A stretch of 64,000 nt of DNA from Acholoe squamosa (Eukaryota > Annelida > Polychaeta > Phyllodocida > Polynoidae). The position numbers were made by a program, and so were the translations under genes. The stretch spans positions 12,524,395 through 12,588,394 of the forward strand of contig OX439049.1 of NCBI GenBank assembly GCA_949317995.1, written 5' to 3'. The notes below the pieces were generated by a model. The model was not told where the DNA came from and searched no databases. It saw only the letters and a program-made list of their open reading frames with translations. Position 1 is the first letter of the stretch; every line of letters starts with the position of its first letter. Shown here one piece after another: positions 47,391 through 58,568 of the stretch.

Positions 47391-47444
47391 ACGACAATTT
47401 GCTGGGTAGTGGCCTTCTGCCTCTATATATAGGGGCTGAAGGCC

Positions 47445-47446
<2 letters not shown>

Positions 47447-47494
<48 letters not shown>
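47447..47494. repeat. (TA)n microsatellite
   Basis: Twenty-four TA units starting right after the right hairpin of the inner unit. Confidence 0.95.
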
Positions 47495-47496
<2 letters not shown>

Positions 47497-47654
47497 CTTA
47501 GTTTAGGTTGCTACTGAATCATCTGAGGATAGTTTAGGTCGCTAAAATCGTGACCACTTTCTAGCGACCAGTTTCTTAGCAACCAGTTTTTAGTGACCAG
47601 TTTTTAGTGACCATTAATCTTTTGATTTCATTGTTTTAGCGACCTAAATGTGGG

Positions 47655-48680
47655 CATGGCCCAAGTGTGAAACTGTAGGCAAAGGGATTGACATAGAATT
47701 AATGGCCTAGAAATAATGTGTTTAAGCCCTGGACATAGAAATAGTTCCATACAAAAGTCTGCTGACAAGATCCCACTATATCAATCCGATGGTTAGATAT
47801 TGTCTCCTTGCACAGTACCTAGATTAGGCTTTTTGGGGGTGGGACTGTGTGGGCCTGATTAGCCTCATTGCTATATAACACACACAGTGAGATAATGTTC
47901 CCTTCCAATTCTGATCTAGTTAATACCAGGTTCTGTGACCAGGCTCCCACCCTCAGCAGTAGCAATGTTACCAGCAATTGACAGAAGAATCTGATGCAGT
48001 CAATCAAGTATAGGATGAGCTTCAACCAATTTGTATAGATCTAGAGCTCTTGCATATCTCACTGGATATGAAGCTTATAAAGCAACTAGCATGCTTTGTT
48101 TTGGAATCAGTTTTATTTCATCCTGTGGAGGAACAATATACTTATAGTCTATTTAATTACCAGACTAATATGGTGATGGGGCAGAAACTACCCATTTGAG
48201 AATATACATATGAGTTACTCACCCATTTATAGAGCCAACTGCAGACATCATTTTTCAAGGAGGCTAATTATTCAGCTACCAAGCAGAAGAGATCTTAAAA
48301 TGTCCCTGTGGTTTCTAGCCAAGCTGTCTAATCAATAAAACGCCAATACCAACAACTCAGCATGTTACTCATGTACAGGACGACTAAATCGATTCTTCCT
48401 TTTCAAAGCTTATAGTCTATCCCTTATCTAGAATATGAATTGCATTTTCTCATCCGTTTAGAGTGAAATCACAAAAGGAATCTTTTCTAACCCTTTAAGG
48501 GATGCTGCTGCATTAATGCATTATGTACATTTGTAGGCAGGATGCATGAATGTAGCTCTGACAAGTAACTCGCCAAGGCTATGCTGACCCTTTGGGTCTA
48601 ATACATTCCCAGCTGATTGACATGACCCTCCATTTAAGTGCTGGCTTGCAAGCAGAATCGCCAGCAATGGGTATGACAAC
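47655..48680 (+). repeat. Segmental duplication block B, unit 3
   Basis: Continuous where unit 2 is split: CCCACTATATCAATCCGATG at 47772-47791 is the empty site of the 5.3-kb element. Downstream it matches 35766-36690 closely. Confidence 0.8.
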
Positions 48681-48697
48681 GTGGCCCTTTAAGGGTT
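48492..48697 (+). repeat. About 205-bp repeat with palindromic CCCTTTAAGGG ends
   Basis: AACCCTTTAAGGGATGC at the start and GGCCCTTTAAGGGTTAA at the end; each end is itself an 11-bp palindrome. Inside are GCATTAATGCATTATG and TGCATGAATGTAGCTCTGAC. Relatives: 36513-36680, an inverted partial copy at 58370-58510, and fragments near 4866, 19750 and 63460. Confidence 0.65.
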
Positions 48698-48702
48698 AAG
48701 AT

Positions 48703-49440
48703 GTAGCGTTTAATCAATGTTATGAGACAGCACGCGTGGGTTTATGGGTTAATATTAATCAACGACCGTGCAGCGGGGGTGGATTATTAACCCTAAACCC
48801 ACGAGTGCTGTCTCATAACTTGATTAAGGCATTTATCTAACATATTTCTCCATTTTGTATTAAATTCTTACCTTATAACCCCATAATAAATCCAGGAGAA
48901 GACATTTTGTTCGGCGGAGCGATAGAAATAATCCTCGCCATGTTGTCAGCAGAAGCGTTCCTGTGATTTCTTGAGATGCCGAGATGTATCGATATGGAAA
49001 ATCATTGGATTCTTATTTATTCCAAACAAAATGGAGAAATTAGGCATGGCATGTTCATCTAGGATATCTAAGGTTGTTTCTCTAAATGGCTCCACCTTCC
49101 ACCATTGGATTCTATGCTAACAAGGTGTGTAAACATCAGGTATGTTGGAAAACTTTTTCAAATCCTTCATAATTTACGTTAGTTTCTAGCACCGGTCGGC
49201 TTGGTATAGTGGACAGCGAGCTCGTCTCCTGCCCCAGCGGCCGGGGATCGATTCCCCATTGAACCCTAAACAGTTTTAATAGGAAATCAATGGCGTGGTT
49301 GACTTTGTATGCTTCGCCTCTTTATGAACATGTCGGGGTTGAAACCAGCACCTTCTTGAAGACGAACAAAAGGTCTCAGAGTGTGGTTATAGCTGGATAA
49401 TGCACCGTGAATTATTAGAAAAAGGCACTGTCCAAGCCCA
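48703..49440 (+). mobile_element. Palindrome-headed repeat, copy A
   Basis: Begins with a hairpin (48709-48752 against 48784-48826, with ATGAGACAGCAC and GTGCTGTCTCAT), then AACATATTTCTCCATTTTGT, CCAGGAGAAGACATTTTGT, ATGGAAAATCATTGGATTC and a tRNA-like segment. The same order occurs at 52930-53900 (copy B), which has a different hairpin stem and an extra 340 bp. Not coding. Confidence 0.75.
49195..49268 (+). repeat. tRNA-like segment in copy A
   Basis: GGCTTGGTATAGTGGACAGC is an A-box type sequence and GGGGATCGATTCCCC a strong T-arm/B-box hairpin. Acceptor strands (GTCGGCT and TGAACCC) do not pair, so it is read as a tRNA-derived SINE head, not a tRNA gene. Nearly identical to 53648-53720. 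Confidence 0.65.
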
Positions 49441-49449
49441 AATAGTTAG

Positions 49450-51734
49450 ATAATGTTTCAATAATTTCTTATGAAGAAAGGTAGAACCAGAAGTATCAAC
49501 CCATACACGAGTAATAGTGGGGATGAGGTTCTCTTCCTTCTTTGGCTCCTAGTTGAAAGTTGTGGTGCATTGTTTCTATGAAATCTTATTAACCAATGTG
49601 TATTCTTGATGAACCTTAACAAACATCTTTATTACATATGTCGGGTACTATATATATTGCAAACCTTTGACTACTTACATTTATGGTATAGAATATACGG
49701 TTTCACCTATATAAATTGTTTACCACTATGTCATTGTAGTGATTTCATGATCGATGTACTAACATTGGATAATTTGTTAGCGCTGAGTAAATTGATGTTG
49801 AGCCAATAAAGTAAATTCAAACAATTAGAGAAATTTAGAGTAGATTGGCATCAAGAGCTTAAGGCAAATTTCAAAAGATGATATTTTACACTGTCATTGA
49901 CATTTGATTTGCGTTGACAATTGGTCTCTCCTAAAATCAATTCTTAAGAAGGACCTTTTTTGCAGTTGAAGAACGCCATTAGGTATTAGTTAGATAATAG
50001 TCTGGTTCTGTATCAATATGGTGACATCCTTCCTCGGAAATGACTTGGGTGCTTGTATGCTGCCCTACTCTGTAGGGTTGTTTTCGTACATCATGATGAC
50101 CCCACACTCTAAAGGAGGACTATTGAATCTACCAAGGATCAACATAAAACTAAGCAATGCACCACCCTAATCGTATTGCAGCGAAGCCATGCAGTCTCTA
50201 CTCTGAAGCCAGAGCTAGCAGAACATTGGTGCAAGGAATTCCTGTGAAAATGCTGATGGATCTCTTGCAATTTTGGGACAAGGATTGCACCATTATTTCG
50301 ATGTCATTTTCTATAATGAAGATATGATGCATCAATGTAGCTGTAATGGGTAGCTTAGTAAAATACAGTCCATAAATATGTGAGGGGTAGAGAGATATCC
50401 TAGGCACTACTAACCCCCAGGCAGTTGGAACTAGTTTGCATAATTTTTTAGACCCCTCCTGGAGGTGGGGGGCGAAATTTTTAATTTCATTATTTTGATC
50501 TGCTCCTTCCTGTAAGGCTGGGCATCAAGGCAGCCAGGCCAGTTCCCATTAGTTTGATACCAATAGAAAGCAAGCCGGCACTGTGCTTGGTAACAGGTTC
50601 ATTGACAATAGAGTCATTTATGAATAGATAGTATCCAGGATGAAATTGAGAAAGACAATGTCCTATTCTCAAACTTCCCAACTCAAGGTAATTCAAAGTA
50701 TTAATTACAGAGGATTAGGCAGGGCAGTTGTTAGTGACCAGTAGATGTACGCTGTAATGGCAATAGCTTCTGAGCCCGCTTCCTGTTATCCCTAGTGATC
50801 AAAATCGCCATTGATATGTCATTTGAAAAGAAGTGTTCCCAACCTTAATAGTGCTCCGTTGCAGAGGTCCTGAAATAGAATTAATCACTTGCATTTTATA
50901 CCTACAGATCTATGCAGCATGAAACAACATTGAGATTTATTGGTCTGGAATACATGTTTTATTGAATATAATTATAGGCATAACTGCCCCTAATGTGCGC
51001 AGAAACATCTAACCTAGCTGATATAGAACCACTTAAGAGTTTTTAAAATCCATTGCAGCAAGATTTTATGCCAAAATTAGGTAAAAATGAAATAAGTTCT
51101 GAGCCTCAAAATAGAAGTTATGGCATTTTGGGTGTTCTTTTACTTTTTTGACATAGTATTTCTTATCGTTTTTCAGTTCTAAAATATATGAAGCAATTTT
51201 TGAGTAACTAATTATAAATAAATTTTAACTCTCCTGCAAACATGCACAGTTACACATTAAGTATCGCGAATATGAATGCTAGTTTATAGATATAATAAAC
51301 TTTAATTGAGGGTAAAATGAATAAATCTACCAAATGGTGAGTACAAATATTTCTAAACGATTTTTTAATGTAAACCATCACATTCATCTTCAAAAGCTTG
51401 TTCAATCAACCTGAATATTCCCTCATATTAAGCCCCAGAGTCTGCTCTTCACAAAAGTATATGGCATGTGGATACAAATTAAGAAATTGTGCTTTTGTAT
51501 GGGGGATTATGATACTGTGGTCCAAAAAAGTGTTCAATGTTGTTTCATAGTGCATAGATACAAAAGTGTTCTGCCTGCTATCTTGTAAAAGTGAAATTAT
51601 TAGAAAGACTTAAATGGAACTAATGGGGAAGAGGGATTTGTATAAAGCCTTGGCATACAAATTGTCCTATATGTCCAAGTCCACTGCCAAAGCCCCACTA
51701 TCTACCATTTGGAGGAATGTTCTTTTTTTCCTGT
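49450..51734. other. No gene seen
   Basis: AT-rich intergenic sequence; short frames at 49606-49809 and 50198-50696 have no domain. A small hairpin GACCCCTCCTGGAGGTGGGG lies near 50452. Confidence 0.5.
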
Positions 51735-52400
51735 CCCTAGATTAGGCTACTTGAGGATGGGACTTTGCAAGCCTAAATGGCCTCATTGCCGAGACATACA
51801 ACAAAAGGCACTCGCTAAGATAACGTCCCTAGCCTGGCCTGGCTAGTTAATACCAGGTTTTGATGCTAGGCTCCCCCCCCCCTCAGCAGTAACAATGTTA
51901 CCGGCAATCGACACAAGACCGTCTTGGTGGTCGAGCCTTAGGATAAGTTTGATCCAATTTATATATAGAACTACTGCTTATTTCACTCACTGTTAAGGCT
52001 GGTAGATGGTAATAGAAATGATCATAGATAACCCTTTTATTGTAAAATATAGTTCATCCATTTTCTCATTGGATGTACCCTGATTAAAAGGTATGTTGTG
52101 ACTCAGACCAAATAGACATTGGCTTTTGTAAAATGCCTTTCCATCTGCTTCATAATGTCAGTAGTGAAATCTACCAGAAGCCAGTTTTGGTCGAAGGTTT
52201 AATTATTTAGTTGCCCGAAGCCAGACATCTTAATGTTCCTGAGGGTTCTTTCAAAGCTTTCTAATCAATAATACCAATACCTATACAGATTAGACAAGTC
52301 TCACTGATGCTGGACTACTAGATCGATGCATCCTTTCAAAATCTTTTAATGGCATCCATTCTACATCTAATCTGGATTATGGATTAACATTTCCCATCCC
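51735..52400 (+). repeat. Segmental duplication block B, unit 4 (partial)
   Basis: CTAGATTAGGCTACTTGAGG, TAGTTAATACCAGGTTTTG, CAGCAGTAACAATGTTACC and, further on, TTCTAATCAATAATACCAAT and ACTACTAGATCGATGCATCC follow the order of 35806-36440. It is the most diverged copy and lacks the left half of block B. Confidence 0.65.
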
Positions 52401-52924
52401 CCTGAAATCAAATAAAAAAAGAAGCCATTTTAATTACCTCTGTTAATTTAACACTGGCAGTGCAAAAGCCACAGCTCCAATAAGCTACTCACATATATTT
52501 TCCATCATTTAATGTTGGCACGTGGTACGCTGAATCTTTATCTAGTTTTGCATGCAGCCCTATTGATTTATATTCTGATATGATATAGTGTCATTCTTTT
52601 CTACCTGGCACCTGCACATTTGTAAAATATAGATGTAAGAGTCAGGATGGTATTACAATTCCACATGCTCAGACAGAAGGATAGATAGAAAAGCTAGTAG
52701 CAACAACTTAACTATGTTCGTTGAGACCTGTTTCACAAGGGCCATATACGAGGGACAGACTTACAAGCAAGATGCTAGTAAGGTGGTGTTAAGACCAATC
52801 AATGGGTTCATTGGTCGTATCTCCATAGCTCACTCTTAGTAGAAGTTGTTTCAAAAGGAAATGGGAAATGTGGAATTCCACTTATCTTTTTAATCCATGA
52901 TGTCAGGAATATATCAAAATGAAA
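52401..52924. other. No gene seen
   Basis: AT-rich intergenic sequence without recognised features. Confidence 0.45.
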
Positions 52925-53900
52925 TAAGTAGCGTTTAATGTATGTTATGGGTAAGCACGAGTGGATTATTAACCCGTAAATCCACGAGTGCTTACCCATA
53001 ACATACATTAAAGCATTTATCGAACATATTTCTCCATTTTGTATTAATTTCTTACCTTATAACCCAAGAATTAATCCAGGAGAAGACATTTTGTAAGTGC
53101 ATCCTATCCGCACGTTTTGCCAAGCCAGCGTAGCCATTGTTTTTACTCCACCCGTCAGACCCTCGTCTTTCCAACGAATTTTCGGGTAGAATCCAAGCAT
53201 GTCAAGCCCTGTTATTCTAGCAGGGCCAAATATACGATCTCTAGTTGGTGTTCGCCTACATTTTGTCTCCATTTTCTTCGAAATAAATAAGAATCCATTG
53301 ATTTTCCATACCGATCCAACGCACACGGCCCGGTACACGGCCATTGCTTCTTGTTGACAGAGCGGGTAGGTGCCCGGATGTATCTGACCTACTTTCGGCT
53401 GAACCCACTTCCGGCAAGGAGGTCAGCCGGGTCAGTCGTGTATCGCTATGGAAAATCAATGGATTCTTATTTATTTCGAAGAAAATGGAGGAATTTGGCA
53501 TGGCATGTTCATCTAGGATATCTAAGGATGGTTCTCTGTTAATAACTCCACCCGGCACCATTGGATTCTATGCTAACGAGGTCTGTAAACATCAGGTATG
53601 TCGGACAAATTTTTCATATCTTCCATGTGTATTGAGTTCTACCACCGGTCGGCTTGGTATAGTGGACAGCGAGCTTGCCTCCTGCCACAGCGGCCGGGGA
53701 TCGATTCCCCGTTGAACCTAAACGGTTTTAACAGGAAATGTATGGAGGAGTTGACTTTGTATATTCCCCCAATTTATTAACATGTCCGGATTGAAACCAG
53801 CAGCTTCTTGAAGATGAAGAAAAGGTCTGAGAGTGCGTTATAGCTATATAACGCACGGGGGTTATGAGCAAAAAAGCACTGCTGAGGCTCAAATAGTTAG
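52925..53900 (+). mobile_element. Palindrome-headed repeat, copy B
   Basis: Begins with a near-perfect hairpin: TTTAATGTATGTTATGGGTA and AGCACGAGTGGATT, loop ATTAACCCGTAA, then the reverse complement (to about 53015). The following text matches copy A. An extra internal inverted repeat (53269-53325 against 53438-53490; arms with ATTTCGAAGAAAATGG) encloses about 110 bp rich in CpG. Because of that palindrome, frames on both strands (53057-53344 and 53256-53561 minus, 53344-53715 plus) share related peptides; they are not treated as genes. Confidence 0.77.
53648..53720 (+). repeat. tRNA-like segment in copy B
   Basis: GGCTTGGTATAGTGGACAGC and GGGGATCGATTCCCC as in copy A at 49195-49268. The same limits and the same lack of a pairing acceptor stem support a SINE head common to both copies. 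Confidence 0.65.
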
Positions 53901-54030
53901 ATAACCTTTTATAATACTTTTTTCTATTGCAAAATAACAAAGTAGAGGCATGTTCTGCACCTGGGTGATTGACCTTACTAGCTGAATGATTAGTCCACGA
54001 GTGACCTAAGGATCTTGATTCCTGCCCCTA

Positions 54031-54919
54031 CACTGCAAAAATGGTGTTTAGATCCTAAACACAATTCTAAACATATTCTTGCAACGTTTTTGTAATCACA
54101 TTAATTTCCTAAACATGTTTAGCCAAACAATGTGCTTAGCTCAAGTGTTTAGAAATGTAGTTGTTTAGGTTTAAACTTTGTGTTTAGATATCTATGAATT
54201 TTTGTGTTTAGGTATTTATGAATTTTTGTATTTAGATGTTTAAATGATTTGATGGAGAGTAAAGGTTTGCATTATAAAAAAGAGATATGTTTTGTTTGTT
54301 TTCTCATGTACTGGAGGGGACATCAGCAGGTATTTGCTTGTCAAAGTCTCCAAAGATGTCAGCCACAGCTATATATGTGTACATGTATTACACACTGCAT
54401 CAGAATGAGAGACGTGAGAAAGTACAACAGCTTGGCAGGAAAGACATTGCTTTATCTATTCCAGAATAACATTAAATAGGTGTCAGTCATGGAGCTTATT
54501 GATTATTTTATGCTAATGATGGTGGTATAAGGTGAATCTAGTCAATTTTCTATTGCCCTTTCTATTCACATGACATTCTATGAAATGAAACCATGATAAA
54601 CATGGGATTTGGGGACATTTGTCACAACAATTGATTATAACTATGTGCACATAGTCCATTCAAAGGTAGTGCTGCTACCTGGTGTGGATTTAACATCCAA
54701 GTATCTAAACATATTGATGTTTAAATCTAAACACCTATTATTCAACTGTTTCAACTCTAAACATTTAAACATGTTTAGTGTAAACGTTTATGTAGTTAGA
54801 ATAAAAGTGTTCATTTCCTAAATGTGTAGTCGATGAGACACCTAACTGACCTATATGTTTAGGTTTTAAACGTGTTTAGACCTAAACATGTTTAAAATCT
54901 AAACACCATTTTTGCAGTG
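54031..54919. mobile_element. 890-bp TIR element, copy a (TA target)
   Basis: Starts CACTGCAAAAATGGTGTTTA and ends with TAAACACCATTTTTGCAGTG, about 23 bp of perfect inverted repeat, after TA at 54029-54030. GTTTAG and CTAAACA words fill the subterminal 200 bp. It is joined directly to copy b with no TA in between. Copies a, b and c all keep a 70-codon frame (here 54609-54821) with identical start and end; since the copies are young this is weak evidence for coding. Confidence 0.88.
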
Positions 54920-55814
54920 CACTGCAAAAATGGTGTTTAGATCCTAAACACAAATCTAAACATATTCTTGCAATGTTTTTGTAATCACATTATTTTCCTA
55001 AACATCTTTAGCCAAACAATATGCTTAGCTCAAGTGTTTAGAAATGTAGGTGTTTAGGTTAAAACTTTGTGTTTAGATATCTATGAATTTTTGTGTTTAG
55101 ATGTTTATGAATTTTTGTGTTTAGATGTTTAAATGATTTGATGGAGAGTTAAGGTTCGCAGACATGTATGCATTAAAAAAAGAGATATATTTGTTTGTTT
55201 TCTCATTTACTGGGGGGGGGAGACATCAGCACTTGTCAAAGTCTCCAAAGATGTCAGCCACAGCTATATATGTGTACATGTATTACACACTGCATCAGAA
55301 TGAGAGACTTGAGAAAGTACAACAGCTTGGCAGGAGGGGCATTGCCTTATCTATTCCAGAATAACATCAAATAGGTGTCAGACATGGAGCTTATTGATTA
55401 TTTCATGCTAATGATGGTGGCATAAGGTGAATCTAGTCAATTTTCTATTGCCCTTTCTATTCACATGACATTCTATTAAATGAAACTATGATAAACATGG
55501 GATTTGGGGACATTTGTCACAACAATTGATTATAACTATGTGCAGATAGTCAATTCAAAGGTAGTGCTGCTACCTGGTGTGGATTTAACATCCAAGTATC
55601 TAAACATATTGATGTTTAAATCTAAACACCTATTATTCAACTGTTTCAACTCTAAACATTTAAACATGTTTAGCGTTAACGTTTATGTAGTTAGAATAAA
55701 AGTGTTCATTTCCTAAATGTGTAGTCCATGAGACACCTAACTGACCTATATGTTTAGGTTTTAAAAGTGTTTAGACCTAAACATGTTTAAAATATAAACA
55801 CCATTTTTGCAGTG
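54920..55814. mobile_element. 890-bp TIR element, copy b
   Basis: Same ends as copy a, and TA follows at 55815-55816. Identity with copy a is about 95% by eye, with a few indels. With copy a it forms a head-to-tail dimer bounded by TA only on the outside: CCCTA before and TAGGG after. Confidence 0.88.
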
Positions 55815-55816
55815 TA

Positions 55817-57356
55817 GGGACGTAGTTAATGACAAGAAGTCAGACAGCTTGAGTGATTATGTTGGCCTTTAAGAATTGATGGCATTCACAAATTTCATTT
55901 ATTCGAAACTAATCAAAATCATTGATTGGAAGCCGCTGCAGGTGATGTACCATGGCATAAGTGCAGAGCTCTACATATTTCTTCACCACATCGTCGATCA
56001 AGTTTAGATACCATCCTTAAAGCAAACTGTATTACATGTATCTGTTGAATAGTTTGGTGTAGTACAGTATGTATGTTCTTAAATACTCTGAACATCCTTG
56101 ATATTATATATCATTTGACTTAATTCTAATCAAATATGATGTAGGTCCATACACATTTTCCCTTTTGCGTGTGAAATCATTCCTTTTCTAGTTACCCAGT
56201 ATAATTCATTAATTTTTAATGATATAAGTCAACTGTCACGGCGGGATTTCTTTAATCCAATGGTGGCAGTTTCTTTTCAGAATTCAAAAGAATATTGGGA
56301 GACTTTTCTTGTCAACGCTAAATAACATTTATGAGTAATGTCCATCGGATGTGAATTACATCTACAACAGGGCAACCATTAATCATCATGAGATATAATT
56401 AAACACTGATCAGGTATTGACTTTACCTGCAGTTGGTAAGACAACCACTGCCTGGTGCTCACAGTCCAATTCTACACCTCGGGAGGGTGTTGCACATAGG
56501 GGAAAAGGTAGTTTTGCCTAAGAAGTGCCTCACCTGCAGCAGTCACTTTCTTTTCATGTTTCAAAGACAGTCACACAGTAAGGTGCTTGTGCAGTACATA
56601 CTTTTTTTAAACAAGCTAGGTGACTTTTCAGTCTAATGTGGTGAGCACAAGATAAATTTTGAAGCAGAGATGGAGTGACCTCTTACCGTGACAGGGTACA
56701 TACTTAGTGCTCTCATTACCTTATGTGCATCAGCCTTCTGATATTTGATCGCCCTTGGTCCCTAATGGAGGTGTCAGAAACCACTCTGTTAGAAGGATGA
56801 CCACCTTTCATCTCTGTCAGCATCATGTCAATACTCATTTACACACCTTCAAAATCATCCTCTTACCAATAACAGCTTACCTGGGTGGTGTCACTGAAGG
56901 TTTGCTAAAATCTAAGAAAATAATGTTGACTCCACTAGGCCTTCCTGTAAACTGTATGGTAGATCAATGTTTGTATAATTTATGATGGATTCAAGTAGTC
57001 TTATTTCTACAATGAAACCCTAGTAAAGCACTTTGTACACAATGACAGTGAATGTTTTGTCCTAAAATACTTACTATTCTGACACCATCCTTTGGTGTAT
57101 GACTAAAGATCATAGGGTGCATTCCACTTATTCTCATCTTAAGGATTCGGAAAGTATCAGCCTGGTAACTTCTCAATTGTCGCTTGGTCTTAAACGTCTT
57201 TCTTTCATACTACCTCTTATGCAATCTGACTTCACTCTGATATCAAAACGATCTCCTTTTTGCATCAACTAGCATACATATTACTGACAAACGCACTAGA
57301 TGTCATTAACCTTTCTCCTAGTGTAACGTTCTATAGTCTGTGAGCTGTCTAATGTA
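55817..57356. other. No gene seen
   Basis: Intergenic sequence between two TIR elements. Short frames at 56433-56636, 56755-56985 and 56991-57176 (minus) show no domain. Confidence 0.5.
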
Positions 57357-58249
57357 CACTGCAAAAATGGTGTTTAGATCCTAAACACAATTCTAAACAT
57401 ATTCTTGCAACGTTTTTGTAATCACATTAATTTCCTAAACATGTTTAGCCAAACAATGTGCTTAGCTCAAGTGTTTAGAAATGTAGGTGTTTAGGTTAAA
57501 ACTTTTGTGTTTAGATATATGAATTTTTGTGTTTAGGTGTTTATGAATTTTTGTGTTTAGATGTTTAAATGATTTGATGGAGATTTAAGGTTTGCAGACA
57601 TGTATGCATTAAAAAACAGAGATATATTTTTTTTCTCATTTACTGGGGGGGACATCAGCAGGTATTTACTTGTCAAAGTCTCCAAAGATGTCAGCCACAG
57701 TTATATATGTGTACATATAGTACACACTGTATCAGAATGAGAGACTTGAGAAAGTACAAGCTTGGCAGGAAGGATATTGCCTTATTTATTCTAGAATAAC
57801 ATCAAATAGGTGTCAGTCATGGATTTTATTGATTATTTCATGGTAATGATGGTGGCATGAGGTGAATCTAGTCAATTTTCTATTGCCCTTTCTATTCACA
57901 TGACATTCTATGAAATGAAACCATGATAAACATGGGATTTGGGGACATTTGTCACAACAATTGATTATAACTGTGTGCAGATAGTCCAGTCAAAGGTAGT
58001 GCTGCTACCTGGTGTGGATTCAACATCTAAGTATCTAAACATATTGATGTTTAAATCTAAACACCTATTATTCAACTGTCTCAACTCTAAACATCTAAAC
58101 ATGTTTAGCATAAATGTTTATGTAGTTAGAATAAAAGTGTTCATTTCCTAAATGTGTAGTCGATGAGACACCTAACTGACCTATATGTTTAGGTTTTAAA
58201 CGTGTTTAGACCTAAACATGTTTAAAATCTAAACACCATTTTTGCAGTG
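57357..58249. mobile_element. 890-bp TIR element, copy c (TA target)
   Basis: Full-length single copy with TA on both sides (57355-57356 and 58250-58251) and the same inverted ends. TA duplication suggests the Tc1/mariner group or a related TA-targeting family; there is no transposase inside. Confidence 0.9.
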
Positions 58250-58369
58250 TATTGAAGATAGTCCTGTTAGTCCGACTTTCAAAGGGCTAAGTCTCGGAAT
58301 GGAGAATGCCAGATTAGGAAAGAAGCAGATTTATTGTTCACTTGAGGCTCTACTGTAATGGATAGGCCC

Positions 58370-58510
58370 TTTAAGGGCTCCAAATGCAGGAATTTGCCAT
58401 GCCCATTGGTGCTTCATAGCCCCCTTCTAGGAGTGTACCAATCGGGAAGGCTCATTTCTTTGCATGAAAAGCCCTGGCAAGCTACTTGTTAGGGTCTTTA
58501 TTCACAGGTG
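58370..58510 (-). repeat. Inverted partial copy of the CCCTTTAAGGG repeat
   Basis: GGCCCTTTAAGGGCTCC, TGCCATGCCCATTGGTG and CCTGGCAAGCTACTTGTTAG follow, on the opposite strand, the order of 48492-48697 with strong divergence. Confidence 0.4.
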
Positions 58511-58568
58511 ATGAAGGCCAAAGGGCAAAATAATTCATTAATAATGTATACACAATCGGACCTCAAAG

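Larger units (their letters stand above)
45615..47444. mobile_element. Inner 1.8-kb unit with hairpin-bearing inverted ends
   Basis: The left end is a hairpin (45615-45657: GGCCCTCGGTATGTAGGGCC paired with GGCCCTATATATCGAGGGCC, 17 of 20). The right end is a related hairpin (47411-47444: GGCCTTCTGCCTCTA and TAGGGGCTGAAGGCC). Just inside, ACCCAGCAAATTGTCGT (45675-45691) and its exact reverse complement (47391-47407) complete the inverted ends. Between them lie two satellite types. The plan copies that of 31366-34801 without sequence similarity. Confidence 0.72.
44924..47648. mobile_element. 2.7-kb satellite-bearing element in unit 3
   Basis: Ends TTTAGGTCGCTAA and TTAGCGACCTAAA are perfect 13-bp inverted repeats. 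Next to each end, in direct orientation, is an array of TTTTTAGCGACCAG-type units (44969-45025 and 47560-47612), so about 100 bp are also directly repeated like short LTRs. Block B text of unit 3 resumes just after the right end (CAAGTGTGAAACTGTAGGC, 47661), matching 30320 in unit 2 where this element is absent. No target duplication is evident; no protein gene inside. Confidence 0.68.

Noticed and set aside
49195..49268. Functional tRNA gene
   Set aside because: Good A- and B-box text but no pairing acceptor stem or clear anticodon arm, and an identical segment occurs in a repeat copy at 53648.
53057..53715. Frames of 95-123 codons with related peptides on both strands
   Set aside because: They lie on the inverted repeat 53269-53490 of a palindromic element, so the resemblance is palindromic.
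54609..58151. 70-codon frame kept in all three 890-bp element copies
   Set aside because: The copies are too similar for conservation to mean selection, and the peptide has no domain. Kept only as a note in the element entries.
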